Below, piece after piece: positions 35,052-43,291 of a DNA stretch of 64,000 bases. The notes beneath the pieces were generated by a model. The model was not told the origin of the DNA, did not search any database, and saw nothing but the letters and a program-made list of their open reading frames with translations. The first letter of the stretch is position 1. The number at the start of each line of letters is the position of its first letter. Origin of the DNA: Exiguobacterium sp. s193 (GTDB lineage: Bacteria; Bacillota; Bacilli; Exiguobacteriales; Exiguobacteriaceae); assembly GCF_018618755.1 (NCBI RefSeq), contig NZ_JACSMR010000002.1, positions 1-64,000 on the forward strand, read 5' to 3'. Made by a program: the position numbers and the translations under genes.

Positions 35052-36347
35052 TTAGTTTACTTTTTCAGAAGTTTCAGCATCGTAAGTTGATGTAACTTCT
35101 TTGCTGACTGGTGCGGGAAGGTCGTATGATGCTTGTCCATGCTCAGCGACGTCAAGTCCGCGGAGTTCATCTTCCCGTGTGATCCGAAGACCAATCGTCA
35201 CGTCGAGAAGCTTGAGGAAAGCGTAACTTAAGACGCTGACGACGACGACGGCGAAGACAACACCAAGTGCTTGGACACCGAGCTGACCAAAGCCACCCCC
35301 GTAGAATAATCCAGCTTGTCCAATCCCTGTGATTTCAACGAGGCGTGGTGAGGCGAAGAACCCGGTAGCAAGTGTGCCCCAAATTCCGGCGACACCGTGA
35401 ACAGAGAAGGCGCATAATGGATCATCGACACGGCGAGCGAGTAGGATGCTTGTTCCGTACGTGATGATACCTGCGAGGAAACCGATGACAACTGCACCCC
35501 ACGGTTCAACAAAGGCACAGGCTGCAGTAATCGCGACGAGTGCTGCGAGTACGCCATTGATGATAGAAGGAATATCTGCCACGCGACGATGCCAGAAAGA
35601 AATGGCGAGTGCGCCGAGTGCTCCGGCAGCTGTCGCAAGTAACGTCGTCAAGGCAACATAACTGAAGAATCCATCGGCAATCGTTAAGGTCGATCCAGCG
35701 TTGAAGCCGAACCAACATAACCAAAGAATGAAAGCACCAACGACAGAATAGATGACGTTATGACCGAGAAGCGGTGTTTTTTCAGCACCAATCCGTTTCT
35801 TTAAAATTAACGCGGCGACAAGAGCGGCGATTCCGCCTTGTAAGTGGACGACGGTCGATCCGGCGAAGTCTTGCATACCGAGCGAACCGAGGAAACCACC
35901 AGCCCAAACGGAGCGGGCGATGATCGGATAGATGATGGCGACGAAGAACGTCCCAAACAAGAGATAAACAGAAAGTTTAGCCCGTTCTGCGAAACCACCC
36001 CAAGCGATGGCGAGTGATACGGCGACGAATGAGAGTTGGAAAAGGAATTTAACGTCAATCGTGACGTTAGACCAGTCGAGACTTGAGAACCCTCCGTGTA
36101 AGAAGAATCCTTCTGTTCCGATTAGTCCGGGTCCGTCTCCGAACGTTAGTCCAAACCCAATTGCCCAAAAGGCTAATGCGGCAACGGAAAAACTAATCAG
36201 CTGTTTGACCGCGACATGTCCAGCGTTTTTGGCACGTAACATTCCAGTCTCAAGTAATAGGAAACCGATTTGCATCGTAAAGACGAGTAGCGTAGCGAAT
36301 AAGACATAAAACGTATCAACCGAAATGATCATTTCTTCAAGATTCAT
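35052..36347 (-). CDS. amt: Ammonium transporter
   Basis: A channel-like ammonium transporter (AmtB/NrgA family), 431 aa with about eleven membrane helices. The conserved stretch GGFLGSLGMQDFAGSTVVHL, then QGG with pore-lining His, and FNAGSTL are visible. The C-terminal cytosolic tail (LRITREDELRGLDVAEHG) is the P-II interaction region, but no glnK/nrgB gene is adjacent. It is divergent from a TnrA-like gene, with a TnrA box between them, so induction under nitrogen limitation is expected. Confidence 0.95.
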   Translation of the reverse strand: MNLEEMIISVDTFYVLFATLLVFTMQIGFLLLETGMLRAKNAGHVAVKQLISFSVAALAFWAIGFGLTFGDGPGLIGTEGFFLHGGFSSLDWSNVTIDVKFLFQLSFVAVSLAIAWGGFAERAKLSVYLLFGTFFVAIIYPIIARSVWAGGFLGSLGMQDFAGSTVVHLQGGIAALVAALILKKRIGAEKTPLLGHNVIYSVVGAFILWLCWFGFNAGSTLTIADGFFSYVALTTLLATAAGALGALAISFWHRRVADIPSIINGVLAALVAITAACAFVEPWGAVVIGFLAGIITYGTSILLARRVDDPLCAFSVHGVAGIWGTLATGFFASPRLVEITGIGQAGLFYGGGFGQLGVQALGVVFAVVVVSVLSYAFLKLLDVTIGLRITREDELRGLDVAEHGQASYDLPAPVSKEVTSTYDAETSEKVN

Positions 36348-36415
36348 CGTCGTTCCTCCTTTATCAATTTAAAGTATGTGTTTACTTTAGACGGAAATCC
36401 TTTCCAAGAAACGAC

Positions 36416-36444
36416 TTGTGTCAGAAAATCTGACATGGTATTTT
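36416..36444 (+). promoter_or_regulatory. Candidate tnrA promoter overlapping the TnrA box
   Basis: TTGTGT (36416-36421) and TATTTT (36439-36444) are 17 bp apart. The TnrA box fills the -35/-10 spacer, so bound regulator would block this promoter. Confidence 0.45.
36419..36435. promoter_or_regulatory. TnrA/GlnR box
   Basis: TGTCAGAAAATCTGACA matches the consensus TGTNA-N7-TNACA exactly and is a perfect palindrome apart from its centre. It lies about 72 bp before the amt start, an activator-like distance, and about 30 bp before the tnrA start. Confidence 0.85.
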
Positions 36445-36464
36445 TGAGGAAAGGAGTGACGAAG

Positions 36465-36767
36465 ATGAATTACCGCGAAAAAAAGGTGATGACGATTGGG
36501 ATTGTCTGTGAGTTGACAGGGTTATCGGAACGTCAAATTCGTTACTATGAAGAACGGAAACTGATTTTTCCGGAACGGACGAATGGGAAGACAAGAAAAT
36601 ATTCGTTCACGGATATCGAACGATTGATTGAAGTCGCAGAAAAGCTAGAAGATGGCTGGAGGACACATGAAATCCGTGAAAAAGAGCGGAAAGTGACAGA
36701 ACAACAGCGGACGGATTTAATCCGGGGACAATTGAATGCAGCATTTGGTTTATACAAGAAACGGTGA
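36465..36767 (+). CDS. tnrA: MerR-family nitrogen regulator TnrA
   Basis: A 100-aa regulator with the MerR HTH (TIGIVCELTGLSERQIRYYE, ERKLIFPERTNGKTRKYS). The C-terminal end RGQLNAAFGLYKKR corresponds to the glutamine-synthetase-binding tail of TnrA. It is shorter than GlnR and not linked to glnA, which favours TnrA. ATG 36465 has AAGGAG eight bases upstream; an upstream extension to 36378 runs through the promoter/operator and is rejected. Confidence 0.82.
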   Translation: MNYREKKVMTIGIVCELTGLSERQIRYYEERKLIFPERTNGKTRKYSFTDIERLIEVAEKLEDGWRTHEIREKERKVTEQQRTDLIRGQLNAAFGLYKKR

Positions 36768-36813
36768 ACATTTCATGAACTGGACGGGGAACTGTAATTT
36801 TGTAACCGATTTA

Positions 36814-36844
36814 TTGGCACAGGCTTCTTCATTTCAGATATAAT
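36814..36844 (+). promoter_or_regulatory. Candidate promoter of hemEHY
   Basis: A perfect -10 TATAAT (36839-36844) has TTGGCA (36814-36819) upstream, with a long 19-bp spacer. It lies about 65 bp before hemE. Confidence 0.4.
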
Positions 36845-36910
36845 GTTTCTGTGTTCACAAACTTATCGTACGTTATTTTGGGGCGTTAGAACGAGTATAA
36901 AGGGGTAGTT

Positions 36911-37957
36911 ATGATGAAGAACTTCAATGATACGTTTTTACGGGCAATCCGTGGCGAACAGGTCGGTCACGTACCTGTCTGGTATATGCGACAAGCAGGT
37001 CGTTATCAAGCGGAATACCGTGAAATTAAAAAGACACGGACACTGTTCGAGATCACGCATGATCCTGAATTATGTGCGTACGTCACAGAACTACCTGTCA
37101 AACAATTGGGTGTTGACGCTGCGATTTTATACAAAGATATCATGACACCACTACCATCAATGGGAGTTGATGTTGAAATCAAGAGTGGAATTGGTCCGGT
37201 CATTGCGAATCCGATTCGGACGATGGATGATGTGCAAGCATTACACCCCTTCAAAAAAGAAGATATTCCGTATATCTTTGAGACGATTAAATTGTTACGG
37301 GAACGATTAGAAGTACCATTGATTGGTTTCTCCGGGGCACCATTTACGCTCGCGAGCTATATGATTGAGGGTGGCCCTTCAAAAGGCTACCATAAAACGA
37401 AAGCATTGATGTATGGACACCCGGATGTCTGGCATGCATTAATGGAGAAACTCGGCGACATGGTAGTCGATTATATCAAGGCACAGGTCGATGCCGGGAT
37501 TCAAGCGTTTCAGATTTTCGATTCATGGGTTGGGACGACGAGTCGGAAAGATTATGTTCTCTACATCAAACCGACGATGGAACGGATTTTCACGGAATTA
37601 AAAGATGCAGGTGTCCCGATGATCATGTTCGGTGTCGGCGCCAGTCACTTAGCAGAAGAATGGCATGATTTGCCGCTCGACGTCGTCGGACTCGATTGGC
37701 GTCTATCGATTGACGAGGCACGCGAACGCGGATTGACGAAGACGTTACAAGGAAACCTCGATCCGTCTTATTTATTAGCACCGTGGGAAATCTTAGAAGC
37801 AAAAACTAAAGAGATTCTCGATATGGGAATGAAGCGTCCTGGATTCATCTTTAATTTAGGACATGGTATTTTCCCGGAAGTCGACCCAGAGGTCTTGAAA
37901 CGTTTGACTGCATTTATCCATGATTATTCGAAAGAAAAAATGGAGGTAGCAAAATGA
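36911..37957 (+). CDS. hemE: Uroporphyrinogen decarboxylase
   Basis: Converts uroporphyrinogen III to coproporphyrinogen III. The 348-aa protein shows the N-terminal substrate motif [16 protein letters not shown] and the later [22 protein letters not shown] precedes ATG 36911; an adjacent ATG at 36914 is equally possible. It overlaps hemH by 4 nt, heading hemE-hemH-hemY as in Bacillus. Confidence 0.96.
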   Translation: MMKNFNDTFLRAIRGEQVGHVPVWYMRQAGRYQAEYREIKKTRTLFEITHDPELCAYVTELPVKQLGVDAAILYKDIMTPLPSMGVDVEIKSGIGPVIANPIRTMDDVQALHPFKKEDIPYIFETIKLLRERLEVPLIGFSGAPFTLASYMIEGGPSKGYHKTKALMYGHPDVWHALMEKLGDMVVDYIKAQVDAGIQAFQIFDSWVGTTSRKDYVLYIKPTMERIFTELKDAGVPMIMFGVGASHLAEEWHDLPLDVVGLDWRLSIDEARERGLTKTLQGNLDPSYLLAPWEILEAKTKEILDMGMKRPGFIFNLGHGIFPEVDPEVLKRLTAFIHDYSKEKMEVAK

Positions 37958-38886
37958 AAACACTTGGCTTACTCGTAATGGCATATGGAACACCGTATAA
38001 ACCGGAAGATATCGAACGGTATTACACGCACATCCGCCGTGGACGTAAACCGTCACCGGAAGCACTCGCTGAACTAACGGAGCGTTATGAAGCAATCGGT
38101 GGCGTCTCCCCGCTTGCTCAAGTCACGATTGACCAGGCAGAAGAGTTACATCGTCAATTGTCAGCAAAATACGCGGGCGAAATCGAATTTAAGCTTTATC
38201 TTGGTCTGAAGCATATCGAACCGTTCGTCGAAGATGCGGTCGAGCAAATGGCAAAAGACGGCATTACGGAAGCAGTGACGGTTGTTTTAGCACCACATTA
38301 TTCGACGTTCAGTATCCGTTCATACAATGGACGTGCGAAAGAAGTCGCGGACAAGCACGGAATCCAGCTTGCTTCCGTCGAATCATGGTATCAAGAAGAA
38401 GCATTCATCAACTGGTGGGGACAAGCAATCCGCCAAACATTCGATGCGTTGCCTGTACCAGAAGAAAAAGCGGTCCTCGTCGTGTCAGCGCATAGTCTTC
38501 CTGAAAAAATCATTGCGAACGGCGACCCGTACCCGGATCAATTGAAAGAGACGGCAGAGTTGATTGCAAAACGGGCCGGTGTCAAACATATGATCACAGG
38601 ATGGCAATCGGCAGGCCAAACACCTGAACCTTGGCTTGGACCGGATGTTCAAGATTTGACACGGGACGTGTATGAGGCTGAAGGATATGAAGCATTCGTT
38701 TATGTGCCCGTCGGATTCGTAGCCGATCATTTAGAAGTATTATTCGATAATGATTACGAATGTAAAGTGGTCTGTGATGAAATTGGTATTCATTATGCCC
38801 GACCAGCTATGCCAAATGCAGAACCAGCTTTCATGGAGGCAGTCACGGAAGCTGTCGCGAAACAGGTTGGCAGTTATGTCAAGTAA
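37954..38886 (+). CDS. hemH: Ferrochelatase (coproporphyrin III type)
   Basis: Inserts iron into coproporphyrin III in the Gram-positive haem pathway (also called CpfC). The 310-aa protein has the metal-site His in [12 protein letters not shown], the [10 protein letters not shown] motif, and [14 protein letters not shown] near the C-terminus. The start overlaps the hemE stop (ATGA). The length agrees with Bacillus HemH. Confidence 0.95.
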   Translation: MKTLGLLVMAYGTPYKPEDIERYYTHIRRGRKPSPEALAELTERYEAIGGVSPLAQVTIDQAEELHRQLSAKYAGEIEFKLYLGLKHIEPFVEDAVEQMAKDGITEAVTVVLAPHYSTFSIRSYNGRAKEVADKHGIQLASVESWYQEEAFINWWGQAIRQTFDALPVPEEKAVLVVSAHSLPEKIIANGDPYPDQLKETAELIAKRAGVKHMITGWQSAGQTPEPWLGPDVQDLTRDVYEAEGYEAFVYVPVGFVADHLEVLFDNDYECKVVCDEIGIHYARPAMPNAEPAFMEAVTEAVAKQVGSYVK

Positions 38887-40285
38887 ACGTCTCGTCATCG
38901 TCGGCGGTGGTATTACTGGTCTTGCCGCTGCCTATTTCGCAGAACGTTCTTTTCCTGATTTGAATATTACTGTTTTAGAAGCGGGCGAACGACTGGGTGG
39001 GAAAGTCGCGACATATCGCGAGGACGGCTTTATGATTGAGCGCGGTCCAGATTCCTATGTCGCACGAAAGCATATTCTGACTGATTTGATTGAAGCCGTT
39101 GGTCTAGGTGACAAGTTAGTTCGGAACAATACGTCGCAAGCGTTCATTTTAGATCCTGGTGGTTTACATCCGATTCCGAAAGGTTCCGTGATGGGGATTC
39201 CGACCGATTTAAATCTCTTTTCAGAAACGACGTTATTGACGGAAGCGGAAAAAGCGGAAGTTACCGAATTGTTGCTTCATCCGTCTGATCAATTAACGAT
39301 ACCGGAAAAAGATATCCCGCTCGGAGATTATTTGCGTCCCCGCCTTGGTGATGCATTAGTCGAAAAATTGATTGAGCCGCTTCTATCCGGGATTTATGCT
39401 GGGAACATCGATCAAATGAGTACGTTCGCGACGTATCCTCAGTTCGTTGCGAATGAACAAAAGGCCGGATCGTTATTCGAAGGGATGCGGTTGATGCGCC
39501 CGACTGCGCAAGCTGAAGGCCAAACGAAACCAGCGACCGGACAGTTTCTGTCACTTTCGACGGGGCTTGAATCGCTAGTCGAACGGTTAGAAGAAGTCCT
39601 TGAACGGACTGAAATTCGTTTGGAAACGCCTTTACTCGAAATCGCTCGTGAAAATGAGCGGTATCGCTTAAAAACTGATCATGGTCCTGAATATGCCGAT
39701 TATGTCCTTTTGACGATTCCACATCCGCAAGTCGTTCACTTGCTTCCGGATGCTGATTTACGAGAGCTTGAGCAGCTAAAGACCCATTCAACGGCGACGA
39801 TTACGTTGATTTTTGATGAACAAGCGACATTACCCATCGAAGGTACGGGCTTTGTCGTCAACCGGCGCGCGCCGTATTCAATTACGGCATGTACCGCAAT
39901 CGATCAAAAATGGAGTCATTCGGCACCCGATCATACGGTTTTACGTGCGTTTGTTGGTCGGCCGGGCAATGATTCTCTTGTCCATCAGTCAGATGACGTA
40001 ATCAAACAAACGGTACTCAAGGACCTGGAAGACATTTGCGGTCAATCACTGGAACCGAAACAAGTCATCATCAGTCGGCTAGTAGATGGTTTACCGGCCT
40101 ATACGGTCGGCCACGCAGCGCGGATTCAAATTTCCCGTGACGAAGTCATGAGCAAGTATCCTGGCGTATATTTAGCAGGACTAGCTTATGATGGCGTCGG
40201 ACTACCAGACTGTGTTGCCAGTGCAAAAACGATGATTGAAGAAATCGCGTTACAGCATGCACATGAAGAAACAAATCAGTCATGA
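38876..40285 (+). CDS. hemY: Coproporphyrinogen III oxidase (HemY/CgoX)
   Basis: An FAD enzyme that oxidises coproporphyrinogen III to coproporphyrin III. From ATG 38876 it has 469 aa and begins [20 protein letters not shown], a dinucleotide-binding GxGxxG fold. It ends with the FAD-binding LAGLAYDGVGLPDCVASAK. It overlaps hemH by 11 nt; a longer frame back to 38750 lies wholly inside hemH. Confidence 0.94.
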   Translation: MSSKRLVIVGGGITGLAAAYFAERSFPDLNITVLEAGERLGGKVATYREDGFMIERGPDSYVARKHILTDLIEAVGLGDKLVRNNTSQAFILDPGGLHPIPKGSVMGIPTDLNLFSETTLLTEAEKAEVTELLLHPSDQLTIPEKDIPLGDYLRPRLGDALVEKLIEPLLSGIYAGNIDQMSTFATYPQFVANEQKAGSLFEGMRLMRPTAQAEGQTKPATGQFLSLSTGLESLVERLEEVLERTEIRLETPLLEIARENERYRLKTDHGPEYADYVLLTIPHPQVVHLLPDADLRELEQLKTHSTATITLIFDEQATLPIEGTGFVVNRRAPYSITACTAIDQKWSHSAPDHTVLRAFVGRPGNDSLVHQSDDVIKQTVLKDLEDICGQSLEPKQVIISRLVDGLPAYTVGHAARIQISRDEVMSKYPGVYLAGLAYDGVGLPDCVASAKTMIEEIALQHAHEETNQS

Positions 40286-40290
40286 TGAAA

Positions 40291-40327
40291 GCGTCTGAAA
40301 CCTGGTGCAGGGTTTCAGGCGTTTTTT
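40291..40327 (+). terminator. Terminator of hemEHY
   Basis: GCGTCTGAAACC and GGTTTCAGGCGT pair around TGGTGCAG, followed by seven T. Confidence 0.9.
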
Positions 40328-40392
40328 TGTGGAAAAGAAGGGAGACTAAAGAATGGCATGAAGGGAATAAGGAAGAAAAAGGGGGCGGTCGC

Positions 40393-41856
40393 TTGTTGGA
40401 GCTACTTAGTACATTCACTGTCGTGCTCGTATTCGGGCTATTCATTATGAATTTATTAGCCGTTTTGACAGTCATCTTTTTAGAACGTCGTGACATCGGG
40501 TCGACGTGGGCATGGGTGCTTGTCCTCTACTTCATCCCGTTAGTCGGCTTTTTGATTTATGTATTTTTTGGCCGTTTACTCAAGAAAAAAGAGTTTTATC
40601 ACATTAAAGAAGAAGAACGGCTTGAACAAAGACGACGCGTTTCGTTACAGATAGCGGAGTTGAATCATTCAGGTGAGCTAAGACAGGAATATCCGATGGT
40701 CGAACGGTATAACCAATTGATTCAGATGAACCTCAACTCGAACGGGTCTTTACTTAGCCTGAAAAATAAAGTGACGATCCTTTCGGACGGTGAACAAAAA
40801 TTTAACCGGATGATGACGGATATCATGAATGCGAAACATGAAATTAATATTCAATATTACATTATCCAAAAGGATTCTCTCGGCCTGGCCATGATTGAAG
40901 CATTAACCAACATGGCGCGTCAAGGTGTCAAAGTTCGTTTGCTGTATGATGCCGTAGGGTCGCGTGATTTGAAACGACGCGATTTTAAGGATTTGCTTCA
41001 TCATGGGGGGGAAGTGTTTGCATTTTTTCCGCCGACGCTCGGCTTGATTAATTTCCGAATGAACAATCGGAATCACCGTAAGTCGTGTATCATCGATGGG
41101 CAAGTTGGTTATATCGGTGGTTTTAATGTCGGAACAGAGTACTTCGGGATTGATGAGAAATTCGGGTATTGGCGCGATACACATTTTCGGTTAGAAGGGG
41201 AAGTCGTTCATGATCAACTCGATCGGTTCATTCTTGACTGGAACGAAGCCAATGATATTTATACGGATAAAACACTGTTTTATTACGGTACCCATGAAAT
41301 CAAAAAAACCTTACCGATGCAAATCGTAACTTCGGGACCGGACTCGGAGACGGAGCACTTAAAAAATCTATTGATTAAGATGATTACCTTGGCTAAGAAA
41401 ACAGTCATGATCCAGTCACCGTACTTCATACCGGACACGAGTTACCTCGATGCCTGTAAGATGGCACTGTTATCCGGTGTTGATGTTCGAATCATGATTC
41501 CGAATAAACCGGATCATCCATTCGTTTATTGGGCGACGACGGCGGCTGCCGGAGAATTGATTGCGTATGGAGCAAAAATCTACACCTATGAGCCGGGATT
41601 TCTCCATGCGAAGACGATTGTCGTCGACGGAGAGATTGCATCAGTCGGAACGACGAACATCGATGCACGCAGTTTTCGGTTGAATTTTGAAATGAATTCG
41701 ATTGTCTATGATATGGAAACTGCACGCGAGCTCGAACAACTGTTTTTAACAGACTGTGAAGCATCCGAGCTGCTGACTGCTGAAAAATATGCCGGACGAT
41801 CGCGGATGATCAAGTTCAAGGAAAGTATCTCACGGTTGTTATCACCAATCTTGTAA
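40393..41856 (+). CDS. cls: Cardiolipin synthase
   Basis: A membrane phospholipase-D-type enzyme joining two phosphatidylglycerols into cardiolipin. Two N-terminal helices (LLSTFTVVLVFGLFIMNLLA; WVLVLYFIPLVGFLIYVFFG) precede two HKD motifs (NHRKSCIIDG and LHAKTIVVDG). The start is TTG 40393 (or TTG 40396) behind AAGGGGG; the open frame extends upstream through the hemY terminator, so an earlier start is unlikely. About 487 aa, normal for the family. Confidence 0.92.
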   Translation: MLELLSTFTVVLVFGLFIMNLLAVLTVIFLERRDIGSTWAWVLVLYFIPLVGFLIYVFFGRLLKKKEFYHIKEEERLEQRRRVSLQIAELNHSGELRQEYPMVERYNQLIQMNLNSNGSLLSLKNKVTILSDGEQKFNRMMTDIMNAKHEINIQYYIIQKDSLGLAMIEALTNMARQGVKVRLLYDAVGSRDLKRRDFKDLLHHGGEVFAFFPPTLGLINFRMNNRNHRKSCIIDGQVGYIGGFNVGTEYFGIDEKFGYWRDTHFRLEGEVVHDQLDRFILDWNEANDIYTDKTLFYYGTHEIKKTLPMQIVTSGPDSETEHLKNLLIKMITLAKKTVMIQSPYFIPDTSYLDACKMALLSGVDVRIMIPNKPDHPFVYWATTAAAGELIAYGAKIYTYEPGFLHAKTIVVDGEIASVGTTNIDARSFRLNFEMNSIVYDMETARELEQLFLTDCEASELLTAEKYAGRSRMIKFKESISRLLSPIL

Positions 41857-41929
41857 AACAGGTTTGAGAAGGCAAGGAAAAAGAGAAATGGTATAGTGGG
41901 ATTGAAAAAGATAAAGGAGAGTGGAGAGA

Positions 41930-42814
41930 TTGGCAAAAGCAATCAAGTTATTGATTTCCGACATGGATGGTACAGTTTTATCGGGTAACCAAAAAATCGA
42001 ACAAGAAACAATCGATGCGATTCATGCGGCAAAAGAACAAGGTGTTGATTTTGCGATTGCAACTGGACGTAATTACTTAAATGCAAAAGAATTGACGGAT
42101 CAAGCAGGAATCGTCTGTCCAATCATTGCTTCAAACGGGGCACGTGTCATGACGGTTGATGGCGAACAATTAAGTGCGACGACCTTATCGTCGGATCAGG
42201 CGCAACAGATTTACAGTATCATCAGCCAATATGAAGTATTTTTCGAGATGTTTTGTGATCAAGGTCTCGTCACAGCACAAGGTGCAACGATTGATGCAGC
42301 GTATGATTCTCTAAAGGATATGAGCCGTGAGAGTGATCGGGCGAAAGATGTTCTCGACTTTTTCTATAAACGGTATTACGTCAACGAAGATGTCAAAATG
42401 ATTGATGGGTTCCGTTCGTTCATTCGTAACCAGGCGGGACAGGTCTTTAAATTCATCTCGTTCTCTTTCGATCAAGACTTGATGAAAAAGATTTGGAAAG
42501 AAATTGAAGAGAAAGTGGAAGGAATTTATGTAACCTCTTCGGGTCACGATAACATTGAAGTCATGGCAATTGGTGCGGATAAAGGAACAGCTGTCAAAAC
42601 GTTGGCGAAACATCTTGGCGTTTCGATTGATGAGGTTGCTGTGATTGGTGATAACTTAAACGACGTTCCGATGTTCAAGGTTGCTGGAGTGGCAATCGCG
42701 ATGGGGAATGGACATGAAGATGCGAAAGCAATCGCCAAGCATGTCACGAAAACAAACGATGAACATGGTGTCGGTCATGCAATCAGTCAGCTTGCATCCG
42801 GTGCCTGGTCTTAA
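41930..42814 (+). CDS. HAD-superfamily Cof-type phosphatase
   Basis: A cytosolic phosphatase of the Cof (IIB) subfamily. It opens with LLISDMDGTVLS (nucleophile Asp in DMDGT) and has AIATGRNY, a large alpha/beta cap, and the late motif VAVIGDNLNDVPMFKVAG. TTG 41930 has AAAGGAG ten bases upstream; the GTG at 41921 is too close to that site. 294 aa. The substrate is probably a sugar phosphate or a flavin/vitamin phosphate and is not predictable here. Confidence 0.87.
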   Translation: MAKAIKLLISDMDGTVLSGNQKIEQETIDAIHAAKEQGVDFAIATGRNYLNAKELTDQAGIVCPIIASNGARVMTVDGEQLSATTLSSDQAQQIYSIISQYEVFFEMFCDQGLVTAQGATIDAAYDSLKDMSRESDRAKDVLDFFYKRYYVNEDVKMIDGFRSFIRNQAGQVFKFISFSFDQDLMKKIWKEIEEKVEGIYVTSSGHDNIEVMAIGADKGTAVKTLAKHLGVSIDEVAVIGDNLNDVPMFKVAGVAIAMGNGHEDAKAIAKHVTKTNDEHGVGHAISQLASGAWS

Positions 42815-42826
42815 CGGGAGGGTATT

Positions 42827-43213
42827 ATGTTTAAAGCATTCAAAGAGTTTGCCTTTCGCGGAAATGTCGTTGATTTAGCGATCGGTGTCATCTTGGGGGC
42901 GGCGTTCAGTGGGATCGTCAAGTCGCTCGTCAACAGTATTTTTATGCCATTGATCGGTATCGTCATAGGTGGCATTAACGTAAAAGGATTATCTGTCACT
43001 GTCGGGAGCGTGGAATTGTTGTATGGACAATTCTTGCAAGCGACAATCGAATTCATCCTGATTGCCTTTGCGTTATTTTTATTCGTCAAAGCAATTAATC
43101 GATTTCGGAATCAGGAAGAAGTTCCGGAAGAAGTTCCAGAACCGACGACGGAAGAGAAATTGCTTACAGAAATTCGCGATGCCCTCGTCAGCCAAAAGGG
43201 GAATGGCATTTAA
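42827..43213 (+). CDS. mscL: Large-conductance mechanosensitive channel
   Basis: A 128-aa channel that opens under hypo-osmotic stress. It has the MscL N-terminal pattern FKEFAFRGNVVDLAIGVILG, the first helix with its glycine gate, and a periplasmic loop (GGINVKGLSVTVG). A second helix and an acidic C-terminal bundle with EEVPEEVPEPTTEEKLL complete it. GGGAGGG is the ribosome binding site, 12 nt after the HAD gene. Confidence 0.96.
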   Translation: MFKAFKEFAFRGNVVDLAIGVILGAAFSGIVKSLVNSIFMPLIGIVIGGINVKGLSVTVGSVELLYGQFLQATIEFILIAFALFLFVKAINRFRNQEEVPEEVPEPTTEEKLLTEIRDALVSQKGNGI

Positions 43214-43227
43214 CTAAATCGTCAACT

Positions 43228-43290
43228 AAAACAACCGCTTTTTCTGACTCCTATGTATATACAAAGGGACAGGAAAAGCGGTTTTTGTTC
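43228..43290. terminator. Bidirectional terminator between mscL and the helicase gene
   Basis: AACCGCTTTTTCTG and CAGGAAAAGCGGTT pair across an AT-rich loop. T- or A-runs lie outside both arms. Confidence 0.82.
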
Positions 43291-43291
43291 A

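Noticed and set aside
36378..36464. Longer N-terminus for TnrA
   Set aside because: The extension runs through the TnrA box and promoter; a clear AAGGAG precedes ATG 36465.
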